Both the position numbers and the translations under genes were made by a program. The notes beneath the pieces were generated by a model. That model made no database searches, was not told where the DNA came from, and was given only the letters and a program-made list of their open reading frames with translations. From contig JAKSYS010000312.1 in assembly GCA_022925895.1 (NCBI GenBank), positions 1 through 64,000 of the forward strand: 64,000 nt of DNA, written 5' to 3'. This document shows positions 44,994-55,311 of this stretch, piece after piece (position 1 is the stretch's first letter; the number at the start of each line of letters is the position of its first letter). This stretch comes from Fragilaria crotonensis. Its lineage: Eukaryota; Bacillariophyta; Fragilariophyceae; Fragilariales; Fragilariaceae.

Positions 44994-47129
44994 CTAAAAC
45001 GTTTCCTTTGTGAAGTAGAAGTGAAAGCTCGGATCTTTCTTCGAAAGGGCAAAACATGTGCTAGCAACGTCGTCAGCCATCACTTTGGGACCGCAAAGGA
45101 AGACCCCGCATTCGCCATGCCCGAGCTCATTCGCGTCAACCTTTACGGATTCAAGCTCATCCTCCCAGTTCGGTCGCCCGACTTCCACCTGGTGATGGTT
45201 GTATTGGCCTAAGATAAGGTCGAAATTAGATTTCCGATGCCTGGCACGGGTCGCATGGTGCAGAAGGACTGCACCAATGTCGCGATCATCCTCCTTCATT
45301 GAAGTCAAAAAGTGACGCACTTGAATCACATTCTTTTTATCACTCTCGAAGATATCATCCATTAAGCTTGCGAACCACTCGAACGCCGAACGGTCGCGGA
45401 CGGTCCAGTACAAGAAAACGCGCTTCATCTTCCCTGGGGTCACCAACAGTTGTTTCAACACGCTAATCATGGGCGTCACCCCGATACCAGCTCCAACCAG
45501 AACGAGAATGGGGTAGTCCGTGAATCCCTGTGATGACGCACCGATAGGTCCTTCCACCTTGATGACCACGTTCGGTGGTGTCAATGCTGGTGCCTCTGGT
45601 GTGCTCGTTGTGGTTGTCATGATTTGTCCCGCACCCTCCTCGTCTGCCTTGGACGACACCAAATCTTCCAGCAGGTCATGCACCTTGGCCGTCCAATCGC
45701 CCACACGCGCAAAGTGGAATTCGATAAAATCCTCGCAGGGTGCCGAAGTCAGCGTGAAGGGATGCCACTCCAAACGCGACACCTTGGTAACTTGAATGAA
45801 GCCGTACATGCCAGCCTGCACTGCATTGTCCCAATACTTGGGGCGCTGCAACTTGATACCGACCACGTTTCCTTTCTTCATGGCAACGTCTAAAACTTTA
45901 CACTCGGTCAACGGTGTCTCACGAAGAAACCGAGGTATGATGTATAGCGCAAAAGGCACCATGATCCAGTAGACTGATTGGAAAGGCTCCAACAAATTCC
46001 CGGTTCCGTGAAAGCAGAGGGCAATCAACATAACGATAAGCAAATGATGAGTATACCAGAACGAATTGAACTTCTTATGCCGACAAAGAGTGAAGGGTAC
46101 GCTACGAGCAAGCACACCAGCATGATAATACCAGTGATTCCAGCCGTAGTACCGAGCATCAACGTCAACGTTCTTGAATGCCATCTGGAATCTCTCCCAA
46201 ACTGTCGCCAAAAAGTGCGACAATGTCGGTTTCGTCTGCGCGTGCAAAGCGATAAAAGTCGCAGACGTGTGCTGAGACATGCAATGTTGTGAAGAGCAAG
46301 ATCGCAATGCCAAAGTAGATGTGAGACTCCAGCAGAGTGTCGAACGGAAAGAAGAAACGAAGTCTGGTGGCTCGAAGTCTCGTCAAGAAATGACGACAAA
46401 CAGGCAAAAGAATGAGGCAGCAGTTCAGGTTTAAGCATTGAGCCGATCCACGGGCTACAATGATGCAGTCGCCAAAGACATTCAAAGCCTCCTCTCGATT
46501 CGCGTAGGTAATCCCTTGTACGTGAAGGCAATTATGTTGGCTGCCACGTAAAGACAGGTCCAAACAATGAGCACCTTCTCACTCTTCCATCGTGCGTGCA
46601 TATTCTCCCAGACTTCAAGGTTCTCTCTTTCTTCCTCCTGTACCTCTTCCAAAGTGCGCTCACTAGTTGAAATTCTCCTCTGCATAACAGCGACAGAAAC
46701 TTCATCATCAAAGCACTTGAGCAAATCTGGATGGCGCTCAAAGAGCTGATCAAACTGTTCCTTTGAAATATGCTTTGTGAGGCTCGCCCCGACGTCCTCC
46801 ATCAATGCATCGACAGCGTCCGATATGACCGTCTCGGGAACATCCAACTTGATCACCTTGGCTGCTTCACCCATAAAGGCAGTAATCTCTTGTCGATCCA
46901 AGCAGCCATCCTTGGAGACGTCGAGCTCTTCGAAAGCTCGATTGATTGCAGCTTGTTTACCATGAAGCTTATATTCCTGCATGCTTCTTTGAACCGAAGA
47001 TAGCATGTTCGCAGAGGTTGGCGGTTGCACCATCATACTGGCAGAAGTATCTTTCGTAGACGCGCTCCCTTGACTGTCGACAACTCCCACTGTTGTTACT
47101 ATAGCTTTGTCTTGATCTTCATTTACCAT
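44994..47129 (-). CDS. NOX: EF-hand NADPH oxidase (NOX/RBOH type)
   Basis: Transfers electrons from NADPH through FAD and two hemes to oxygen across a membrane, making superoxide. N-terminus: one canonical EF-hand loop (DVSKDGCLDRQE) and a weaker second; then membrane helices with heme-ligand pairs (H...x13...H in HIYFGIAILLFTTLH; a second pair in HHLLIVMLIALCFH). Next come AGITGIIMLVC and the cytosolic dehydrogenase half: HPFTLTSAP (FAD), GAGIGVTPMISVL and LCGPKVMADD (NADPH), ending FTKETF. The EF-hand favours a calcium-gated NOX over a ferric reductase. The ATG at 47129 (MVNEDQDKA) is chosen because the upstream frame has no better start. At least three one-base slips interrupt it: at 46513-46515 and 46095-46097, each in a run of three identical bases, and near 46170. 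Conserved blocks lie on both sides of each. Confidence 0.86.
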
Positions 47130-47829
47130 GTTGGAGGCAGGATGTCGAGTATGATAATAATGTTGTTGGGTTTGGGAAGTATCCTCGCTGTCAGTCGCCT
47201 GTCGCCAGCTAATATGTGCGAAAAATGAAATCTTGTTAGCAGTTTGTTGCGTGTCGAATCTTGCATCAGTCTTGAATTCGCGAACAAACGCCACGTCAAG
47301 TCGCACAAGCTCCAGACCCCTTGTTTCTACGTTCGTTGTGATGGGGGGGGTTGTGATTAAATTGATATCACATGATGATGAATTTGGTCAAAATCGTCAA
47401 ATCTAAACACTCGAGTGGTTTTACTGTGTACAGTAGAGGGCACACTGTCACTCGTGATTTTCCGTAAAGGTTGAAAACCAAACGGTAAAACACTAACGGT
47501 AGACGGTAGACCAGGGCTGCGCTACCCTATAATAATATATAGAGGTATTGACAATTGACATGTATACTCCGAGTGGTTTCGATAAGAGTGCAAGGAAATG
47601 ACGTTACGGTGACGTCATATGCATAGTACTGACCCTTTCACGTACTACCTACAGTCAGACAGTACTCCAGTATGACATACGACATATGGAGAACATGCTG
47701 ATTGGTTCGGCTTGACATCATTTCCTTGCATTCTAATCGGATCCTATATATTTACTGAGTACTATGGTATAAAAAATATATTCATATTGATTTTCAAAAC
47801 CAATTTTGAAGATATATTGTAGGGGAAAT
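47130..47829. other. Upstream region of NADPH oxidase
   Basis: About 700 bases without a gene. It contains a run of eight G (47343 onward), a few GTAC motifs, and paired TGACGT elements described separately. Confidence 0.45.
47599..47617. promoter_or_regulatory. Paired TGACGT (CRE/CCRE-like) elements
   Basis: Sequence TGACGTTACGGTGACGTCA holds two TGACGT half sites 11 bases apart, the second a full TGACGTCA palindrome, about 470 bases upstream of the NADPH oxidase ATG. In Phaeodactylum, TGACGT is the core of the CO2/cAMP-responsive element bound by bZIP factors. Regulation of this gene by it is inference only. Confidence 0.35.
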
Positions 47830-48045
47830 TACAATATCACGCATTTTTTTGCCACTTTGCAATATAGTACAATGACTTAATATCCACAAATTCGTGTTCT
47901 ACTTGCATGATGTTGTAAATGCTTCTTTGAAAATGCGTGATATTGTAAAATACAAATGCGAATGTAGTATATAGTTAAATGCAAATTTGTGGATAGTAAG
48001 TCATTGTACTATATTGCAAAGTGGCAAAAAATGCGTGATATTGTA
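47830..48045. mobile_element. MITE with about 62-bp terminal inverted repeats
   Basis: The arms 47830-47892 and 47984-48045 are near-perfect inverted repeats (one base length difference in a T/A run and one mismatch), beginning TACAATATCACGCATTTTTT. The outer TA on both sides fits the TA target duplication of Tc1/mariner-type elements. The 91-base loop carries one further copy of TGCGTGATATTGTA. No coding capacity. The near identity of the arms suggests recent activity or a structural constraint. Confidence 0.85.
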
Positions 48046-49351
48046 TTTCTATATTGTATTGGTAATCCCAGAATAGCAAAATTATGCATACGTATTGGTT
48101 TTTGTCTGACAAAACATTATATTGTACTCCTCAGAGCAATGTACTCCGTGCTATTGGTTTGTCGGACAATGACAACTAGCTATTGTTCTTGTTTGTCGGA
48201 CAGTATTAATGCAACAGGCACAGATACACTGAACGATGCCATCCTCGAGAGATCCACAAGGCGGGGAGGGAGACAGAACCATTAGGTTCAGATTCTGAAA
48301 CCAAAATATTACTTTTAGTACTCTGTGAGGGAAGAACAGTACACAGTAAGATACCGTCAAGGTAGCCATTCACCCTACTAACCTGACTTACAGAAGTTAG
48401 TAGGACATGCCTTGGAATTCATTTTGTGATAATATAACCCAAAGGCATTATCAGAACATGGATATCATCCATAACTTTAAATAGTGCAGCCGCCCATTTT
48501 CAATCCACATTGGCACAAACCAGGACAAATGGCAAACTCTTGGGGAACATTTGTTACTATGATGGGGCAAGGTAGATTATGAGGATCTACTGCAGCAGCG
48601 TCATCCACAAAAACACAATGAAAATCAGCATCCATAGAATTCTATCACACCATGAGAATAAATTGGGACAGCGGCTGGACTTGGTTCCTTGTCACTGTTA
48701 ACAAATTGCCGACGCTTTAATACAGGTGTCTTGGTCCTTGTAGCTACCACCACCAATGATGGATGGAGGGTTTGGCTTGCTGAGGGAGCAAGAACTTACG
48801 TTTCCGATGAAGCAAATGCAAACATCCAGAAGAGTTGCTTATTGAGGTGCCACATATATGCCACATGGGTCCTAAGGGCTTTGTGGCAACGGATAGGACA
48901 TAAAGGGTTAGCATGGAAAGATCCAGAAGACCACTTGGTGGTGCTGTACTTGGTCCAAATTGTCTCATAACAAGAGACAAACGTACAGGAGATTTATTGT
49001 TACTTAGGAATGCGTACGATAGCTTCGTATTTAGAATCCATGAATATTGTAGTACCGACATACTTCGAGAAGATTGCTGAATGAAAAAGTATAGCAGTAA
49101 AGTGCACGACGACAAAGTCAAAGCATGAAATGCATGACAAAAACACAGAAACGACGATAAACAAATGTAGAAGCATGGAGCACACCACCATCCTATTTTT
49201 GGATTCATGCAATGGCGTCAATGCAATGTACTACTATGACATGGTGGGCAGGACCAGCAGGGAATGAGTGGAATTTGCAGCTTTGGGCAAGAATGGCAGA
49301 GTGCATCTAAGGGTGTCAAAACCAAGTCAGCTATTGGATACAAAAACATAA
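48046..49351. other. Gene-poor flank of the LINE
   Basis: About 1.3 kb with no supported gene. Opposed open frames at 48.69-48.97 kb (+) and 48.74-49.21 kb (-) overlap and have no recognised domain. This was presumably old intergenic sequence into which the LINE inserted at its right end. Confidence 0.4.
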
Positions 49352-49369
49352 CATCTTTGATATGATAAT
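49352..49369 (+). repeat. Target-site duplication, left
   Basis: CATCTTTGATATGATAAT, 18 bases, identical to 58595-58612. The copies bracket the LINE exactly. Confidence 0.9.
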
Positions 49370-49489
49370 AATGATAACTGAACTAATTATCGGGTTATCA
49401 CCATTTTTGAGCCGTTAGGCTCAAAACGTGTACCCCATTCTGGCAAGTTTCCTCGCGAGAATTGTTATTCAAGTTGAAAACGTGCTTAC

Positions 49490-50640
49490 TCACTCTTTTT
49501 TCCGGAAAAATGATGGAATGCACGTCTGTTTTGCAGATTCTCTGCAATATTCCTTACATGATTGTTTCACTCGCCGTAACCACCGACGTCTCGTAGATGC
49601 TGGACCGTTAATCAGCTTCTCCAAGGATCTTTCGCAGTAGTGTCTATCTTTGACACATAGAAGATGGCGATTGTTGTAGTAATGCTTTACCTCTGCGATC
49701 TCCTGTGACCTAACTTCCTTCAGACTTGTGTCGCCGCTTTTGTGTAGTGTCTCGTTTCTTGAGTTCCATATACGCATCGTGTGATTATAAATCTCAGATA
49801 TACAACATTTCACAGTCTGTTCACCCTTATTGACGTCAGCCTTGTGATCCACCTTCATTGACATCGTAGATAGTTCCATCCATTTTTTGGTCAAAAAACC
49901 TTTTGTGGCCTGTTCCCACCCGATAGATGATTGTGAGTCCAATGCCGTTCGTATCGTTTGGTGGAGATGATTCGGATAATGAGATATGCCCGGTGAGAAT
50001 GGTTTGTTGTGTTGCAGTGACCAATGTTGTATACCCTGTACAAGAAGATGTCAAGCGGGATGCGCTTTTGACTGGCATACTGATATTTGTAACTGTTCCA
50101 GACTCCGTAACATTTCTCGGTTACTCCTGCACGTTAACAGATGTGTAGACGTCTCCTGTGACTGCATGCAACACGGACACAGGCCGAGTTTCGTGTCCTT
50201 GACTAAAGACTGCTGAAGCCGACGTTCTCCCAATGGGAGTTGTCCGTGAACCATCTTCATGTGGGTGACTTGTTTGTGGGGTTGCAGCCGACGAACATGT
50301 TTTCCAAATAACCGAAAGTCAACCGATTCCCATACTTGATCAGTCCAGCCTTGTTTTTCCTGAATATATTTCCGGAGATGATAACCATTAATGTGGTACC
50401 TGGTACACTCATCATATTGGCTTGTCAGTCGGGTCCCGTTGAGCGTGATTGAAACCTGTTGCTCCGGAATATGGTCCACTCGGGGTGAGGAGTGGAGCCG
50501 ACCACGGAGTCTATACCGAGTGGCAAGGAAATCTGCGTCGATATTCAACCGAGCAGATCGTGGAAGTTGTTCATATGATCGAAGTGAGTCTTGATGACCT
50601 TTGACCCATTCGGATCTGAATGGCCTTCCGAGCTCATGTT
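49490..50640 (-). pseudogene. LINE ORF2 C-terminal part, out of frame
   Basis: Continues ORF2 in other frames. It contains WVKGHQDSLRSYEQLP and IDADFLATRYR of the RNase H end, a CPCC...H...C motif (GLCPCCMQSQETSTHLLTC) typical of the zinc-binding tail after LINE reverse transcriptases, and a final helical segment of about 150 residues. Relative to one continuous protein there is a one-base slip at about 50936 (in a run of three C on the plus strand), an in-frame TGA near 50693, and further changes near 50.05 and 49.93 kb. Confidence 0.7.
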
Positions 50641-53600
50641 TTAACCCCGAGATAAGTGACAGCAGGTCGTGATCGTTTGGCAACTTGATTCGTCAAGAAT
50701 TCCATCGAGAATGCTTGGTAATACGAGTGATTGCAGAACGGCTGTCGGTGTACCACCGGAAGGTGCTCCGATGTCGAAGGCCCCAAAACCGAGACAAACT
50801 GACCACCAAAAGTAACGCAGATGCACATCCACATAGCTCGCTGCGTGTGGAGGAAGACGTGTCATAAGGCCCGTCAACCGGGCCTGCAAATTTAAACAGC
50901 ACCTGTTTCTTACTTGCCAATACCCAGCCGAAGGTCCCGGATGTCCCTTGAGTCCGCCGTCTGATGCCACGTAAAGGCGGGCTTTTGATCGGAAGGCTCG
51001 CCAGACTGTAATGTCGTCGCTCACTTGTTCGAGATCTGTGAGCATACGACGTTGGGATTTGGGTAATGATCGTACGTACTCCTTTAGGTTTGGATATTCC
51101 GTAGCTAGTGCTCGGTTTGTGTCAATTGGTGGGTGTAGTGCTGACGGAGCGTTGAGATCCGGTGGATCTTTGAGATAAGGTAAGTACCGTAGAAAAGATG
51201 ATTGTATGTATCTCTTCCATAATCGCCGTTGCGATGCTGTGAGAAATTCCTGTCGTGGCCATCGAGAGTCATCGGTCCATGTGTCTGGGCGTGTCGCGTC
51301 AATGTACTCGAGCTGTAACGTGTTTGGCTTCTCCAGATTTACCATGTCCGACATCCGTATGACCTGTAGATGCATGCGAACACAATTGATGTCGCGCTGT
51401 TGAGACTCTGTGTACCTTGATAAGTGTTGCTGCTGCATGATATATTGATCATGTTTTACCGTTAACTGCGGCGTGTAATCCTCGGTCAGTTTGATGGTAA
51501 TGTTGTGGCGGGACATATATTGGCGAAGCGAAAGAACCCATGTCGGTGTCAAGTATGGAATGTATTGATTCGGAAATTCGAGCAATGGGTTTCCAATTCC
51601 TGCTTCGAGCTGTGAGTATTGTAGATTTATTCGGAGCAGATTTCCAGTCTCTGAGTCACTATAAATGGCGTTGCGGAAAAATTTTATTGCTTCCACTCCT
51701 ACCTCCGTGCGAAGATCATACAACCCCAATCCTCCAAGTTCTATGGGGCCGTGACGTATTGATGTGGGTATCGTAGACGAGACGTGGAGTCGTTGAAGCA
51801 TGACCTGAATTACCCGACTCTGAACTGATTGTAGATCCTCTTCGTTCACCGCGATAGTTGGGAGGCTGTATCTCATTGACGGAATATATATTGATCGATG
51901 GAAAATTCGGATATCTGTAGCCGTTAGTTTGGGAGACGCTAACTTCATCGCGTAGTTGTCCGCTTTCTTTTGTTGAACTTGAAGATGATCTGTGAAGTCC
52001 CCCATCGGATTTAGATGGACTCCCAGCATCCGTACGGAATCCTGTGGTTTTGTTCGTCTGATGATTGTCCGTGATGGTGTTGAGCCTTGCTGTAATGTTA
52101 TCTGTCTGTCTTCGGGTTTTGCTTGTTGCAAAGAAGGCCGACCATTTTTCCATTCCCAGAACATCGCATACCATGAGCATTTTGAGAGATTCAGTTTGCC
52201 GCCCGACAGGTAAAGTATGTGTTCCCATGTTTGAGCGATGGTTTGAAGTCTCGTAATAAGTTCGTCCAGAGACGATGTTCCGGAGGGAGATGTCAAACAA
52301 AGAGATGTGTCGTCCACAAACGCGTCCACCATTCGACTATGTGATCGGCTGCCTGTGAAGGATTTGAATGTCATTCTTTCTGGAACCAATTTTTCCAATG
52401 TGTTAAGCATGACCATTGACAAGGTGAGCCAAACGGAGGGCGATGCGCCGCTTCCCTGTCCAGTCCCAAACAGTGGCTCGAGTGCGGTACCCTGATAATT
52501 TCCTTCTGAAACCCCGTGCGATGTCTTTACTGTATACTGCATTGATCGTAGAACGTCAGAGTGAATTTTTATTGCGTTTGTTGGCATGCCGCACCTTTGT
52601 GCTGCGAGCATTCCGAGTGCGACAATGATGCGATCATAACATGCGGACGCGTCATTATCAAAGCGTAATATGTTGTGCTTGAGTATGCGACACAGATCAG
52701 TTGTGAGTTGTGTTAACATTACCGGGTCAATGGCTGTGCGGGTGGGTACTGAACCATGCTGTCCTTTGTGAATGAGATCGAGATCAAAAGCGCGGCGCAC
52801 AAGTCTGTGACCCCATTGGATTTTTAGAAAAAAATTAAGGTCGGCTTCGAAGAGATGAATGATTCGGAGTCTGTTCAGTTTTGGTATTCCCGGATCTTTT
52901 TCAATGAGAACGTTTGTGGCATGACACCATCTTGGGACTGCTATGCCTCGGGCCACAGCGATGTTCATAAATTTTGAGAAACACGTTAGCAAAACTGGGT
53001 GTTGGATGATCGCTTTATAGTGTCCCAAATGCCGGCCGGATGGAGATGTTGATGTGCTTTCTGGCCAAGTTTTGAACCCTCGTATGATTTCCGATTCCGA
53101 TATCACTGTTGGTATAGGACCACTGGTGTCAACTGAAGAAGGTATTGTGAATCCCGCGAGAAACTCCATTAGTATATCGTCGCGACCCGCCCACTCCTGT
53201 GGAACTTCCCCCATTAGTAAGTCAGACGCCGACGGAGAAAGTCCTGAGAATGTGAGAGAGTCATGTATTACTCCGTGTCCGCACGGGGATTCCCCGGCTG
53301 CTTTGATCGAATCTCGATTATAATGTAGAAGATACCTCTCGATGTCCTCTCGCTCAATGATGGTGTCCCATAGTAGATCTTGTGGGTCCATCTCTTGAAG
53401 GAATTTGTATGATTGTTCTGAGGATATTTTCTCAAGTGAATTTTTTGATCGAGGAATAAGGAGTTTGTGGACACTGGCTGAGGTTACTGGCTTGATGACC
53501 TTCCTAATATCTCCAAAAGTCTGTCGGCAGACTTCACCTGTCATTGTTTGCCTTACTATTTTTGCTTTTCTTGATGATTCCTTTTTTGTCGCTGGATTAT

Positions 53601-55311
53601 TGTCATCTTCGTATTGCTCAAGAAGGTCCTGGTATGTTTTCAACCGGAGGGGTACGCTGTCCCTTTGGTGCTTCCTGAATATACGATTTGATTTATTCAA
53701 ATTTTTTCGGATCTCTGCTTCTTGTAATTCAACTCCGAGGAACGGAAAACAAAATGACGCGTCGTGATTTTGTATTTGCTTCTGCCAACGTGTGAATGTA
53801 TGTGAATAGTCTTCTTTGTAATGGAGCTCTCGAAGACGAAGTTTCCAGTAACGCCGTTGGATCGCTGCATTTCGTAGTGTCGGTGACCATTGGCATTTCT
53901 TGATAGGAGGACTGAGATATTTTTCTGCGGAGAGCATTGAGCGGCCCTGATCGTTGTCCCATTTGATCATCATCTTTCTTACCTCCTCTCGCGTCATAGA
54001 TGATTGGTGCTCATGCAAATAGTCAATTCTTTTTACCATGTCGTGCTGTTCGTAGTACTGGAGCATTCGTTCATTATATGTTTCAACGAGCGCGGGGTTT
54101 CCCGTGTATAGCGCTCTTCGAGACATATCGTTTATTGAGTTCTTTGTTTGTGAGAACAGATCCATAAATAAAATGTCCACATAAAGGCCTCGGTGGTCTG
54201 ATTGTGGTCCTTCGCTGTAGGAGAGTGTCCCTGCCCTCGTTTTGTAATCAGCAATCGTTTTGCATCCAAAAATGAAGTCTATTCTTCTACTCTCCGCTCC
54301 TATATATGTTGATGGAGCAGGATCGTCTTCATGAAGGTCGTACAACTGCCATGATTCTATGAAGCTTTGAAAACGGTAGTCGGTATCAATCGTTGAGTTT
54401 GCGTCCATCATGAGGATAATGAAATGGCCGTGCTCCTGCAATCGTCGGATCACTGTTTGAAGATCGTTGAAGAAGGCTGCCCGCGGGTTGGAACTCTTTT
54501 GTTTTGTGTGTACAAGATACTCGTATTCTCGAATGAACGTGCCACCAATAGGAGAAGTTCTTGGTGACCCAGTACAGGTGCGATACGCTGTGATGATTGA
54601 AATTTTTTGTTCCTGCTTCCCTGTGAGAGAAATTCCGCACCATCGACCGAGACCGGTTGGATCTGACACGTCTTGGTTTGTTGAGCTTGATGTTAATGAT
54701 CCTGTTAGGATAGTAACATTTCCCCCTGCTTGAAAGGTTTCTCTCTCTGGACATGGATCAATAGTGTTTGATGGAGAGCCAAAACTTATCTTACTTTGCC
54801 TTTGGTATCGTCGAAGAGTCGCTTTGAGATCCGCTCTTGTATGGCTATGTGCCCAACAGGTGTTTGTCTCTGCTAATCCCATGATGTCCGAATCATATGC
54901 TTGCAAGCATGTAAAATAGTATCGGTAGTCCTCGCCACCCGTGCTGTATGTGAGACCTTTCACATTCTGGAAAAATATTCTTGTAGATCCTCGACTTTTT
55001 TGGATGATCGCATCTCCATAATGCCTCTCTGGATATGGGTCGATGGAAACTGCTCTTCGTTTTCTACCCGGGCGGAACGATGGAAGCAATAGTATTGGCG
55101 ATATTGGTAGTGATGGTATGTTTGGATCAATCCGGTGTGTGCTATATCTGTGTGGAGGGTTTCGGAGTTCCGAAACTAGTTGGCGCGGAATTAGATGTTG
55201 TCGGCTGTTGCTGCTTGATGCTTGTTGTTCTTCATTCGGTCCAATAGTAGCTTGTCCTGGGCTTGCACTGTTTTCATGTTCCGATGCCGAGTGATGATGT
55301 TTTGATATCAT
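50641..55311 (-). CDS. LINE ORF2: endonuclease-reverse transcriptase-RNase H
   Basis: 1,556 residues open. APE-type endonuclease from about residue 110: FFQNVKGLTY, GLAETN (catalytic Glu), ILMMDANST, and PQSDHRGLYVD (SDH). The reverse transcriptase follows from about residue 800: RIIHLFEADLNFFLK, FDNDASACYDRI (motif A Asp), GTGQGSGASPS (motif B) and DAFVDDTSLC (motif C, FVDD). RNase H begins at VASDGGLKG. Its ATG directly follows the ORF1 stop with no spacer and in the same frame (TAG-ATG). The last 90 or so residues of this frame are not RNase H-like, because the true frame shifts near 50936. The enzyme nicks target DNA and primes reverse transcription there. Confidence 0.9.
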   Translation of the reverse strand: MISKHHHSASEHENSASPGQATIGPNEEQQASSSNSRQHLIPRQLVSELRNPPHRYSTHRIDPNIPSLPISPILLLPSFRPGRKRRAVSIDPYPERHYGDAIIQKSRGSTRIFFQNVKGLTYSTGGEDYRYYFTCLQAYDSDIMGLAETNTCWAHSHTRADLKATLRRYQRQSKISFGSPSNTIDPCPERETFQAGGNVTILTGSLTSSSTNQDVSDPTGLGRWCGISLTGKQEQKISIITAYRTCTGSPRTSPIGGTFIREYEYLVHTKQKSSNPRAAFFNDLQTVIRRLQEHGHFIILMMDANSTIDTDYRFQSFIESWQLYDLHEDDPAPSTYIGAESRRIDFIFGCKTIADYKTRAGTLSYSEGPQSDHRGLYVDILFMDLFSQTKNSINDMSRRALYTGNPALVETYNERMLQYYEQHDMVKRIDYLHEHQSSMTREEVRKMMIKWDNDQGRSMLSAEKYLSPPIKKCQWSPTLRNAAIQRRYWKLRLRELHYKEDYSHTFTRWQKQIQNHDASFCFPFLGVELQEAEIRKNLNKSNRIFRKHQRDSVPLRLKTYQDLLEQYEDDNNPATKKESSRKAKIVRQTMTGEVCRQTFGDIRKVIKPVTSASVHKLLIPRSKNSLEKISSEQSYKFLQEMDPQDLLWDTIIEREDIERYLLHYNRDSIKAAGESPCGHGVIHDSLTFSGLSPSASDLLMGEVPQEWAGRDDILMEFLAGFTIPSSVDTSGPIPTVISESEIIRGFKTWPESTSTSPSGRHLGHYKAIIQHPVLLTCFSKFMNIAVARGIAVPRWCHATNVLIEKDPGIPKLNRLRIIHLFEADLNFFLKIQWGHRLVRRAFDLDLIHKGQHGSVPTRTAIDPVMLTQLTTDLCRILKHNILRFDNDASACYDRIIVALGMLAAQRCGMPTNAIKIHSDVLRSMQYTVKTSHGVSEGNYQGTALEPLFGTGQGSGASPSVWLTLSMVMLNTLEKLVPERMTFKSFTGSRSHSRMVDAFVDDTSLCLTSPSGTSSLDELITRLQTIAQTWEHILYLSGGKLNLSKCSWYAMFWEWKNGRPSLQQAKPEDRQITLQQGSTPSRTIIRRTKPQDSVRMLGVHLNPMGDFTDHLQVQQKKADNYAMKLASPKLTATDIRIFHRSIYIPSMRYSLPTIAVNEEDLQSVQSRVIQVMLQRLHVSSTIPTSIRHGPIELGGLGLYDLRTEVGVEAIKFFRNAIYSDSETGNLLRINLQYSQLEAGIGNPLLEFPNQYIPYLTPTWVLSLRQYMSRHNITIKLTEDYTPQLTVKHDQYIMQQQHLSRYTESQQRDINCVRMHLQVIRMSDMVNLEKPNTLQLEYIDATRPDTWTDDSRWPRQEFLTASQRRLWKRYIQSSFLRYLPYLKDPPDLNAPSALHPPIDTNRALATEYPNLKEYVRSLPKSQRRMLTDLEQVSDDITVWRAFRSKARLYVASDGGLKGHPGPSAGYWQVRNRCCLNLQARLTGLMTRLPPHAASYVDVHLRYFWWSVCLGFGAFDIGAPSGGTPTAVLQSLVLPSILDGILDESSCQTITTCCHLSRG

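Noticed and set aside
48689-49208. Opposed open frames of about 93 and 154 codons
   Set aside because: They overlap on opposite strands, with hydrophobic or low-complexity content and no recognised motif; both are likely chance.
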